Translations under genes and position numbers: made by a program | Origin: Chrysaora quinquecirrha | Lineage: Eukaryota; Cnidaria; Scyphozoa; Semaeostomeae; Pelagiidae | NCBI GenBank assembly: GCA_014526335.1 | Contig: JACTAT010000014.1 | Location: 939,250 to 1,003,249 of the forward strand | Length of the DNA: 64,000 nt | Reading direction: 5' to 3' | Part shown: in pieces, positions 48,802-57,715 of the stretch | How the letters are laid out: each line of letters starts with the position of its first letter | How positions within the stretch are numbered: the stretch's first letter is position 1 | Notes under the pieces: generated by a model | Databases searched by the model: none | What the model was told of the DNA's origin: nothing | What the model saw: only the letters and a program-made list of their open reading frames with translations

Positions 48802-50824
48802 AGATAACGATTTCCATGCTGATGATGACGATTATGATGGCGATTATTGTCCCTCGAACATTGCAATAGCGTTGCTATCTTTGCATATACTGCTGGGATT
48901 CTGTTTTCACTGCAGAGGGATTCCAAAAAATATGACAATCGTTTGCTTTGCCATGAAAAAATTCCTACTTTTAGACCCACTTTTAAGGTATTTTTGTAGA
49001 AAATCGACACTATTGGAGTGAAGAAAAATCCACCAATATGGGGGAATATACGTGTCAGCAAATATTAGGGAGTACTACTACTCCTAGGGGGGGGGCACTT
49101 GATCAAATTTTGTAAGGAATGTGCGCGCAAGCATAAAAAGCATACCCAAACTTATACCAATTTTTCTAAAATGTACAACAGACTGTATACTAATTTTAAA
49201 ATCGTGAAAATGGAGAGCGTCCCTTTACCAAAACCATGAAAATCTACACTGTTCCTTGTGCCCAAGCACCAAAATCGTGAAAACTGACACCGTCCAAAGT
49301 GGTGAAAACAAAGACTGTTCCTTATACCAAAGTTGCAAAAATTGATACCGTTCTGGGTGGCACATTCCCGGTACCCAAATTATACAAAGTGCACCCCCTG
49401 GGCTACTACTAGATGGTAAAGGGGGGTCAGAATCACAAATCATGGGGACAAGAATGTTTGCAATTCACGTTTCACATTAAAAAGATACGGTGTTTCACAT
49501 TTCCCAGTTAGAAAATATGGCCAATCACGTTTCCAAACATCTTTTGCCACAGTCCTTCACGTTTCCCCATGAAAAATATGGTTAATCATGTTTCCTGAAA
49601 TAATCTTTACCACCCTCCTACTACTCTTTGGGGTTACAGAAGACACCTTTATTCCATTCAGATCCTTACAAAAAAAGAGAAAGGTAGCATTTCTATTCAT
49701 TATAGCTAATAAATACTAAGTCATACCATTCAATATTTCCTTCACACCCTTGTTTGAACAAACAAAAACTGTGGGCTTATTCAATGCTCTTGCCAAGAAA
49801 ATCTTAGATGCATGTTGGTTTTGTCGTTTTTCAATGAAATCCAGAGGATATTTAGCAAATTCAACACTCCTGTCTCCAGTCAATGTCCAACCCGCTGAGC
49901 CTGGAACTGTTTTTGCCATAATCTGAAAATAAATGAATTGAAAATTGAAAAATTTTGAGACAGATACTAGTCATATTGATTGGGGGTTTATGTCTCCGCC
50001 CCCTACCCCATTCAATGTTGATTTCTTTCTGATTATACATGTTACACTGACATGACGCTTACCTGGGGACACCTACCTAATATCAGTATGGGGATGTGCC
50101 TCCCAAACAAAATTTAAGGTACCCATTCCGGAATTTCTCCAAAAGTAATACACTTTCTGGAATTTCTTCTGGAAATTTTTGTGAAACCAAACCATTTAAG
50201 GGTTAAATTAGACATAAACCACACACTTTCCGAAAAAATTACCCTGCCTTTCTGGAACTATAAAAGACAATCCTGTATTGTATCCTCTTCTCAGAATTTT
50301 CCTCTAGAAATGACACCCCATTGACAGGCACATCCCTGACTCCAAAATTTATTAATTGAACCCCTGGGGACACTTACTTCTTCTGCAAATGAAACAAAAT
50401 ACCCAACATCAAAGTAGGGGGACCTGGGGGACTAAGTGGTCAAACAAGGTATCTGACTGACATTTTCAGTATTGTCTCAACAATTTTGTCAATATATTGA
50501 GGTATAATATGATATAACAGGAGAGGAGGTATTTTGGTGGCATCTGGCAACAAAACCTAGACCAAATTGTGACAAATGCTTTGGTTGTAATGTAAGTAAG
50601 ATGCCCTTCTTTGTTTTACAATACATACCAATTACCAAGTACCAACCTTTGATACAATTGATTCCAGTAACGCAACATAAATTCAACTTTAACACTGTAT
50701 CAGTAAAAAATAGACACACAGACACTGAAGGTTGATTGCTGAATAACTTTCTCCTTCTCTTTACCTGTTCAGTAACCAGGCCGAAATTCGATCTAAGCCT
50801 AACAAAAGGCTTTTTAACAAGCAT
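37353..50824 (-). CDS. cytochrome P450, CYP26-clan-like, atypical I-helix
   Basis: Thirteen minus-strand exons: 50765-50824, 49727-49922, 48030-48113, 46092-46176, 45909-45944, 44648-44761, 43865-43938, 42259-42323, 40643-40787, 40013-40123, 39621-39748, 38371-38458 and 37353-37481, about 437 aa. In order: a basic N-terminus (MLVKKPFVRLRS) without a membrane anchor; PGSAGW and NKPTVFVCSNKGVKEIL; the I-helix region LLLFVSALIPKALASLL; the K-helix ExxR as EVQRLWPP; GYKIPANT; PERW; and the haem loop FGSGKRICVG with the Cys ligand. The C-terminal part aligns well in order and spacing with CYP26 retinoic-acid hydroxylases. The I-helix lacks the (A/G)Gx(D/E)T oxygen-activating motif, and the J-helix region is about 16 residues shorter than in CYP26. 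Phase agrees at every junction except 45909 to 44761. The P450 identity is secure; the subfamily and substrate are not. Confidence 0.9.
37612..38125. repeat. (TTAG)n satellite, array 1
   Basis: About 500 bp of ttag units with interspersed taag and tcag variants and a long perfect stretch near 37917-37995. Confidence 0.97.
39081..39565. mobile_element. MITE with GCCCTTTACAT ends and AACCCGGGTT palindromes
   Basis: The left end reads gccctttacatcagaaaact then caacccgggttgag; the right end reads caacccgggttgaatttctc then atgtaaagggc. Further cccgggttga words lie inside. The stretch 39390-39440 looks like part of the ACAC/TTTTATAAG family, suggesting another nested insertion. It lies in a P450 intron. 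Confidence 0.72.
39809..39890. mobile_element. pogo/Tigger-type MITE fragment
   Basis: Starts acagtggaacctccaaatag then cgtacacc, matching the left end of the element at 44938-45120, and ends near gtccgcagtatggaggctgt. Confidence 0.55.
40160..40586. mobile_element. inverted-repeat element in P450 intron
   Basis: Left cagtaagaacccgcgaacca then gaaacc; right ggtttctattttgcgggttc then tttt. About 425 bp between the exons 40013-40123 and 40643-40787. Confidence 0.55.
41045..41415. mobile_element. MITE with ACACT...TTTTATAAGAATA ends
   Basis: Left acactttttttataagaata; right attcttataaaaaaagagtg then t. The word attctta and its complement recur throughout the interior, with gagcctg and cagcctc as in the related elements. 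Confidence 0.75.
41507..41752. mobile_element. CAAACATTG-family MITE
   Basis: Left tttggccaaactatgaaaca; right aatatttgataatttggcca then gggtc. It lies in a P450 intron. Confidence 0.65.
42404..42602. mobile_element. poly-G-ended MITE, copy 2
   Basis: Left cccagggggtacttcaatgt; right attgaagtaccccccccccc then ccgggtt. The interior is shorter than in copy 1. Confidence 0.65.
42752..42960 (+). mobile_element. tRNA-derived SINE, family B
   Basis: Head ggtgtggccgagtggtcaag (A box), then gtgggttcgaatctagccga (B box), then the body gtcaactcagctgtccatcc shared with 28060-28285. Downstream, up to about 43055, a word typical of invertebrate repeats (gatttctcccgaaacgtcgc) follows. Confidence 0.82.
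44938..45120. mobile_element. pogo/Tigger-type MITE with ACAGTGGA ends
   Basis: Left acagtggaccctccatcaac; right gttatatggaggttccactg then t. The interior repeats cggacacctc-type words. Shorter relics are at 22845-23105, 26087-26246, 39809-39890 and near 43119. The terminal consensus resembles pogo-class MITEs found in many animal genomes. Confidence 0.75.
45217..45705. mobile_element. two adjacent CAAACATTG-family MITEs
   Basis: The first runs 45217-45507 (tctgaccaatggatcaaaca to tgtttggtcttttcgtcatg then gcc). The second runs about 45497-45705 and ends cttgatcgtttggccagggc. Confidence 0.7.
46306..47132. repeat. (TTAG)n satellite, array 2, degenerate
   Basis: About 800 bp of gttagtta-rich sequence with many single-base variants, in the P450 intron between exons 48030-48113 and 46092-46176. 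A related short array lies at 47640-47832. Confidence 0.95.
47325..47546 (+). mobile_element. Penelope-like retroelement fragment (RT palm)
   Basis: One frame reads RYIVDSILVWTQSQD, then NNIHPTIKI, then LDVTVNLDTNKNISTDLYVK. These are hallmark blocks of Penelope-like element reverse transcriptases after the catalytic YxDD. The catalytic box itself is YIVD, so the first Asp is lost. A stop follows shortly, and the fragment is flanked on both sides by (TTAG)n arrays. It is a dead copy inside a P450 intron. Confidence 0.82.
47640..47832. repeat. (TTAG)n satellite, short array
   Basis: Runs of ttag with tttg variants, separated from the 46306-47132 array by the Penelope fragment. Confidence 0.92.
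48561..48835. repeat. (GAT)n trinucleotide satellite
   Basis: Long imperfect gat/gatgat runs; histidine- or isoleucine-rich open frames across it are repeat artefacts. Confidence 0.95.
49083..49395. mobile_element. poly-G-ended MITE, copy 3
   Basis: Left tagggggggggcacttgatc then aaattttg; right caaagtgcaccccctgggct. The interior repeats aaaatcgtgaaaat-type words, also seen in the 52935-53615 copy. Confidence 0.7.
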
Positions 50825-51593
50825 CTCAAAAGATATCTAATACAAAATTACACTGTCAATAATTGAGCTCTCTTTATTTATCAAGACCATGACAATGTAG
50901 TATCTGTTTGTAGATTAATATGCATTTATAAAATTCTTATACTAGTAATATCCTCTATACTACAGTAAAATTGTAAGTAGAAATTTGTTGCTGAATGATA
51001 ATATTTGATTTGATTTGATTTGATTTGATTTGAGGCCACCAGAGCTCAAAGGCTGAAATTTAGACAGAAACGCATTTTAAGGTCATTAAAAATAGATTAT
51101 CATTAAGAAAGAATGAGAGGAAATATTTGCTCATTTGCTGAACGAACTTGACCATGACCACCTAAACCTACTGTATCATGCATCTTGCTAGTAATTGTTT
51201 ATTTAGACTTTCACAACCGTTAAACCCGTTTGCTACGATCTACAAGCTTGAAGAGTTCAAATAAACAATCCCATGAGATAAGAATAAATAGATAAAGCAC
51301 ATACCTGACCTGAGTACTCTAAACAGGAAGCTGTTGTTTACTGTTTTGATGAATGATATGACATGACATGACATGAGACAACTTTATAGCAGCAGGTGCA
51401 TTTGCATTACAACAACACAACACAACAACAACAAAATTTGCAGAGTCATGGAATGTCAACAAAACATCACGAGTTGTCATGTACCCACGTCTTTATGTTG
51501 AAAACCTGCTAGCACCAAGAGGGTACAATTACCTAGAAATTATCTGTCTTTGGCAGCAGGGGAAAGTAGGATGGTTATCAAGTTATTTAGTTG

Positions 51594-51628
51594 TCTGCTA
51601 GTTTGTTAATTAGTTAGTCAGTTAGTTG

Positions 51629-51674
<46 letters not shown>

Positions 51675-51888
51675 AAACAGAAGTAGTTAGTTAGTTAGTT
51701 AGTTAGTTATGTTGTTATAAGTAGTTAGTTAGTTAGTTAATTAGTCAGTTAGTTTAACTAAGTAATTAAAAGACTAAACAACTAACTAACTAACTATCTA
51801 ATTAATTAACTAACTAACTAAGTAACTAACCAGCTAACTAACTAACAAACCAACTAACCAAGTAACTAACTAACTAACTAACTAACTT

Positions 51889-51926
<38 letters not shown>

Positions 51927-52176
51927 CAACTTACTAACTAACAAACTAACTAACCAACTAACTTTCTAAATAACTAACCAACTAACTTTCTAAATAACTA
52001 ACTATAACTAACTAACTAACTAACTAACTCGACTAAATAAATAGCTAACTAACTAATCAACTAACTAACTAACTAACTAACTGGTTAGTTAGCTAGTTAG
52101 TTGGTCGAGTTAGTTCAGTTGGTTAGTTGTTTAGAAAGTTAGAAAGTTAGTGGTTAGTTAGTCAATTGATTAGTTG

Positions 52177-52237
<61 letters not shown>

Positions 52238-52322
52238 CTAGTTGGTTAATTAGTTAAAAACTTGGTAATTTAGCTAGTTATGTAATTATGCGTAGTTAGT
52301 TAGTTAATTTGTCAGTCACGAG
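51594..52322. repeat. (TTAG)n array with two strand switches
   Basis: Units read ttag from about 51594 to 51755, switch to ctaa (the reverse complement) from about 51756 to 52080, then return to ttag up to about 52322. The array therefore contains long complementary arms. Confidence 0.95.
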
Positions 52323-52934
52323 GTGTCCTGCAGGCACGTACCCTCATCTTTCTGTAGAAAACTGCTTAGTTAACCATGGGCTAAACAAGGAGACATGTCA
52401 AGGAGACATTGTAACTCCCAACTAAACATAACTAACCAGCACTAACTAACTAACTAATTTTTCTGTTGCGTGTCTCTCGCTACAAATTTTGTCTAAGTCT
52501 AACTAACTAACCAAGCCTTTAGTTAGTTAGTTAGTTACTCAGTTAGTTAGTTGGCTAGTTAATAATTTAGTTAGTTAATAGTTGCTTTAAGAATAAAACT
52601 TTCGCGGGAAGAAACTTTGGCCACTGCAAAATACGCGAAATTTTTTTAATTAACTCTTGCGAATGACGCTAAATAGGAAGCTTCGCAGGAGAAAACTTTC
52701 CATGAGGAAGACATGAGTTGTGATTGGTGGCACAAAACTCGAGGGTTGGAATGTAGAAACAAAGTTACAAAAAGGCATTGATTGAATTTTTAAAGATGCC
52801 TGTGTATCATTTCATCTTTCAATTAGAAGTAACCATTTTATCTTTTACCAATTTGAGAGAATATATGAACTAACCAATATCTACAGAAAATATTATTTTT
52901 GTGAATCGTCGTGCGAAGTGTCGAGCCTATACCA

Positions 52935-53615
52935 GAGGGGGGGTAACTCCTAGAGGAAGGTAAGTATACATGTGCCTGCCCGTGTTAGGGTTAAATTTGA
53001 GATATTTTGCCCGGTTTATGGGTACTATGCTGTGATGTTTCGACCGGGTTATAGGTAGGTTTACTAGTTTGGGAAACGTTTGCCCTAGTTATGGGAATTT
53101 TTAATGAAAATATGCCGATGTTATTGGTAAATGTTAGCTCTTAGTGCAGCAGTGAATGAAATATTATTTTCTGGAAAGATTTTGTCACTGTTTATGGGGT
53201 ATGTTTCAAAATCTTAACTCGGTTATGGGTCCACCCTCAGGCTTTTCAGAGGCACATGTATACTCTACCCTCTATAGGACTTATAGAGTTTACCCCCTTC
53301 TGTACCCACTTGATCAAATTTTGTACTTAAGGGACGTGCCGCCCAAGCATAAAAAATATACCCGACCTTATACCAATTTTTTGAAAATGTATATCCGACC
53401 TTATAACAATTTTTTATTCTACAGAAATTCTATGAAAATCGTGACGATTGAGACCGTTCCATATACCAAAGCACCAAAATCGTGAAAACCGGCACCGTCC
53501 ATATACCAAAATCATGAAAATGGAGACCATTCCTCATACCAAAATCGCGAAAATCGATACCGTTTTGGGCGGCACGACCCAGGACCCGAATTAAACATAG
53601 TGCAACCCGGGCCTG
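52935..53615. mobile_element. poly-G-ended MITE, composite copy
   Basis: Begins agagggggggtaactcctag and ends catagtgcaacccgggcctg. The right half (about 53305-53615) matches the copy at 49083-49395 in its interior words, and the left half carries ttatgggta-type words like copy 1, so two related elements may be fused or nested. Confidence 0.6.
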
Positions 53616-53769
53616 TACCGTGTCAGAATACTGCTGGCACGGCATGTCTCAAGAATGATGTCTAGAACTAGTCCTGAAGGGTATACGGTGTGTCTTTCGT
53701 GGGACACAAAAGCGTCAACATTAAAGAACGTCAGAGCGTTTAAAACTGTATTATGACTTAGAATTCAAT

Positions 53770-56700
53770 TCAATATTCTTCAATGGCTTGCATCTGTGAT
53801 ATTTTTCGTTTGGCATCATAAGAATTCACAGATACCCGTCCCGACTGCGGATCACTGCTTGCAACATTCTGTACAAATGTACTATGACGACGACCTGTAT
53901 TCAGCCTCGGTGTGTAGCGCTCTTCAGCCTCGTTTCCATTTGTTGTTCTGTTAGTACTCAATGATGCATCGTGACCGTTACCGTTAATATCTCCATTATC
54001 GAAATTTCTTTCATAAGCACTGAGTCTGATGACATTCCTCATTAGGCCATCCTTTTCTTGAAACTTATGCCTGATAGAAAGCTTTCTAAGAGCTGACGGT
54101 AGATTTTCAGGCGCGGTGGATCTTGATGTCTGCATATATGTCTGCTTATAGTCAATGTCGGTTATTTCCATAGGAGACGGCGTCCGCGATCCAGGTAACT
54201 GCAACGGCGGTAGCTTGTAGTTTCGTCCCTTGCCACTGCCGGTGGATAGCGCAGATGAGCTTCTTCTGTTTATTGAGTTTCGGCTTGCTGACATTCTACT
54301 CGCTGAATTTCTACTTTCCGGTGAAGAGTTGTTGTCACTGTTTTTCCGTTTCCCTTTCGCCGGCTTCAGCGTTTCACTATGAATGACATCACGGTCGATG
54401 ACTTTATAGGTCACTCCTTCAACCGTCTCTAACTGTTTTTCATTGATTTTCTGTTCCTTGACACCACGCAGAAACCCGCGCTTTATACGCGTTTCCCACT
54501 TAGTCTTCAAATAAGGCGGCGCAGGCTTTAGATAAGAATACGAAAATGCTCGGCTGGTGTTCTGATTCATAACCAAGAAACGCAAATCACGAATCATATC
54601 GTACTTGAAATCAAGTTGAGAAATCACCTTTTCATTATCAGCAATATCAGATTCAACAAGCAACCTGCTATTCATCGGTTCTGGAATCGAAAAAATCTTT
54701 TCTTTTCTTGTCATAGGGATAGCATCTTCATCATCCCTAGGAGTGGCCTCTGCTACGTCTTTAACTATCTTCGCCTTCGCTTGATTTTTCCTATACGTGT
54801 TGAGCTTCTCAGTCCCGTCTGATACTTTATATAGATCTTCATCTAGTCTCGCTAGGGTCCTCAGCGTTTGGTGTTTTTGCGCGACGGTTTTCAGCGTTGA
54901 CAAGTCGTAAAGCTTTGTATTGGGAACGACGTGGGTTTTTCCAGCAATCGTCGCGAGGTTTTGCTTGACGCGGGTGTCTTCTTGCGCATTTTCATGATCT
55001 TCTTTCTCTTCCCCGTCAATATCCACTTGTTCTTGATCCGCCTCATTTTCTGATATCTCTTCACAGCCGTCGCTTTTGTCCGCTTCCATATCAACTTTAC
55101 CGCTTTCAACAACGCTGCGTCTCCTTATTTCGTCTTTAACTACTTTGTCCTTGCGTTCTGCTTCCTTCACAAATGCCTGTACATTTCTCTCATCAACAAT
55201 AAGACTTCGTCTTCTGGTAACTTCATCCCTCAATCTCTTCTCCTCGTTTTCAAGTTCAGAATCAGACACTGCAGAATTCCTTCTCTCCGAAGCGAGGCTG
55301 CCTCTTCTTAATATCTCATCTCTTATAGTCTTTCTAATCGAACTCCCGAAAGATGTTTGCCGCTCATTTAATGGTTTATAATATTGCTCTTCTGGTAGCT
55401 TGCTACCTGCAAGCTTTTCGTCATCAATTTTATCTTTAATACCAACCAAAGATTCGTCAAGTACTTGTCTGGTTGGTGATGAGAAACCGAACGTCAGTCC
55501 ACTGTCTAGACGATGTACAAGTCTTTTAACCGGGCTCGCATTCTCTGCTTCTCTTTTAACAAACGTTACGTTGCTTTGAGCACTTCGAGAACTCCGTAAA
55601 TCTTCTTCAACCGCGAAAACCATATCTTCCTGGTGTTTTGGGAGCATAGGCCACGTCTTACTGAAAACATCCTCTCCATCTTCGTCATCTTCTTCTTCTT
55701 CATCAACATCATCATCATTATGATTGATCCACAAAATATCATACGACATTGACTTATTTTGATTATTCAGATGAGCGTCGTTCCAAAATTCAGCACTGTT
55801 TCTAACTTCTTCTTCTTCCTCTATAACAGCAGGCAGCGTGTAAGCAATCGACATTCTCGCATTACTTCTGTTACTTAATCTTCTTCCGGAAGAATAAGAA
55901 CCACTTCCACTCTTCCCCGAGTCCTTATCTTCATCAACAACACTCTCCAAGGGATCGCCCGGCTCGACATTTTCAAGCCAACTCCTCAACGCTGAATTTG
56001 ATTTCAAGGGATGTTTATCTTTAATTTGATTACCAGTCATCCCACCTGTTGGTTCAATCCCCCATGTATCACGTTTCTCGGTCATTCTTTCCTTTAACTG
56101 CGCATTCTCGCTTCTGTAAAACATCTCTTTAACTTTTAACGCACGCAATTCATCTGAAAGCTTCAATGCTTGAAGTTGCTGTTGTTCTGCTATCGAATAC
56201 CTTCTGTTTACGATAGCTTGCACGGTCTTTCTCTCTCGATCATCTATTTCATCAGTATATTGGCGGATTTTCTTTCTCAATCCATAGATCTTACTGCGTA
56301 AGGATCCATCCTCTTTTGCTATGGACAAACGCCTGTTATTTGGGATTTGTGCTTTCAAGATATTCTTTATGCAGTGAGCATTTTTGCATTTGTGGCATAC
56401 TTGCCGAGGGGAGACTCCAAGGTCTGTTATAGCATTTGTATTTCCATGACTCGATGACTGGCTTCTAGATCCTTTACGAGACGTAATGCAACTTCTATCG
56501 CCCTCAGAGCCACATCTTCTTTCCTCCGCTGTATTCTCATTGTCAAATGAGTCTGCTGTAAGTCTTTTACCATAGTTTATACCATCAATCGCTAGATCAG
56601 GTGCTTCTAATATCTCATCAATACAATTACAAGAGCAGTGATGACCGTTGGGGTTGTAAGGTAACTGGCTAAACACAAGGCTAGCGACATGGCTATAATC

Positions 56701-56879
56701 ATCAAGGCCAAAACTCAAAGACTTTTTCTTCGCTTTTTTTCCAAGTGTTTCAGATTGCGTTGCACGAGTTTTCGCTTCCTCTTCTTCGACAGTTTACTCC
56801 ACTGAACGTGTCGAGGTCTTTCTGTTCCAGACTTCACTCGATATTCCGTCAAAGAAGGAGGCTTTTCTTGTTGTAACAT
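53770..56879 (-). CDS. large unrecognised protein with nine RRxS motifs
   Basis: One uninterrupted minus-strand frame from about 56793 to the stop at 53770-53772, with no in-frame ATG until about residue 200. The natural start is ATG 56877-56879, preceded by an in-frame stop, which opens a 54-codon frame (MLQQEKPPSLTEYRV) that ends at 56715. One extra base in the T7 run at 56734-56740 fuses the two into about 1,035 aa. Visible features, numbered from 56718: CSCNC near residue 29 and CHKCKNAHC near 109; a predicted coiled coil about 165-225; RRxS-type sites as RRLS, RRYS, RRLS, RRGS, RRNS, RRRS, RRRS, RRSS and RRHS; an acidic run near 330-350; and a conserved-looking block KYDMIRDLRFLVMNQNTSRA. 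There is no signal peptide or TM. RRxS is the basophilic (PKA-type) consensus. The family is not recognised. An unseen upstream exon is the alternative to the frame break. Confidence 0.85.
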
Positions 56880-57118
56880 TGTTACTGACTACTTGAAGAA
56901 CTTCTTTCAATATGTCGTCCAACAGGTTTTCTTCTGTCAATTATGAAAATAAAATAGTTCAGACATGATTTTCTGCTATATTTCAGTCAATTCAAACTTG
57001 TCTATACAAATGCTAACTCGCTTTGTGCAAGACTATACGTCACTTTATGAAAGATTGTATAACTCAGCTTCTTAAAAGACATCCAGAATCAGTTCATGTG
57101 TTATTAAAGGCTTTAAAA

Positions 57119-57715
57119 ACGTGCCAGTGAAGGGATATGAGATTCTCAGCCAGAACCATAAGTCATTTGCTCAAAGTTGCTTTAGAAGGACTAAGAAAGG
57201 CTTGAAAGCTTCGTGTGAGAATTACTAGAACGACAGGCCTCAAAAAGTGCGTTAAGGCTTAAAACAACGTGCAAGTGAAGAATAGAGATCCTTAGCAAGA
57301 CCACAAGTCATTTACTTAAAGTTATTTTAGAAGGACTAATAAAGGCTTGACAACTTCTTATGAGACTTCTAAACTTACTAGAACGATGGGTCTCAAAAGT
57401 GCGTTATTCAAGGCTTAAAACAACGTGCAAGAGAGATTCATAGCCACAACAACAAGTCAATTACTCGAAATTGATTGAGAATGACTAAGAAAGGCTTGAC
57501 AACTTCGTTTGAGACTTACAGACTTGCTTCAACGATGGGTCACAAAAAGTGCGTTATTCAAGGTCTAAAACAACGTGCCAGTGAAGGAATAGAGATTCTA
57601 AGCCAGAACCACATGTCAATTATTCGAAATTGATTTAGAAGGACTAAGAAAGGCTTGGCAGCTTTGTGTGAGACTTCTAGACTAACTAGAACGATGGGTT
57701 TTATAGGATAAAATG
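57119..57715. repeat. four-unit tandem repeat, ~150 bp period
   Basis: Units start with acgtgccagtgaagg-like words at about 57119, 57267, 57423 and 57573. Shared internal words include ctaagaaaggcttga and agaacgatgggt. It lies 240 bases upstream of the large RRxS-protein gene, so it may overlap its promoter region. Confidence 0.88.

Larger units (their letters stand above)
50825..53765. other. intergenic, satellite and MITE rich
   Basis: No supportable gene. Contains (ATTTG)n at about 51000-51033, a short (ATGAC)n run at 51355-51375, the (TTAG)n arrays at 51594-52322 and the poly-G element at 52935-53615. Confidence 0.6.

Noticed and set aside
48591..49061. 156-codon His-rich frame on the minus strand
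   Set aside because: Dominated by the (GAT)n satellite at 48561-48835; the non-repeat ends show no family or splice context.
53156..53485. 109-codon plus-strand frame
   Set aside because: Lies entirely inside the poly-G-ended repeat at 52935-53615 and reflects its internal repeated words.
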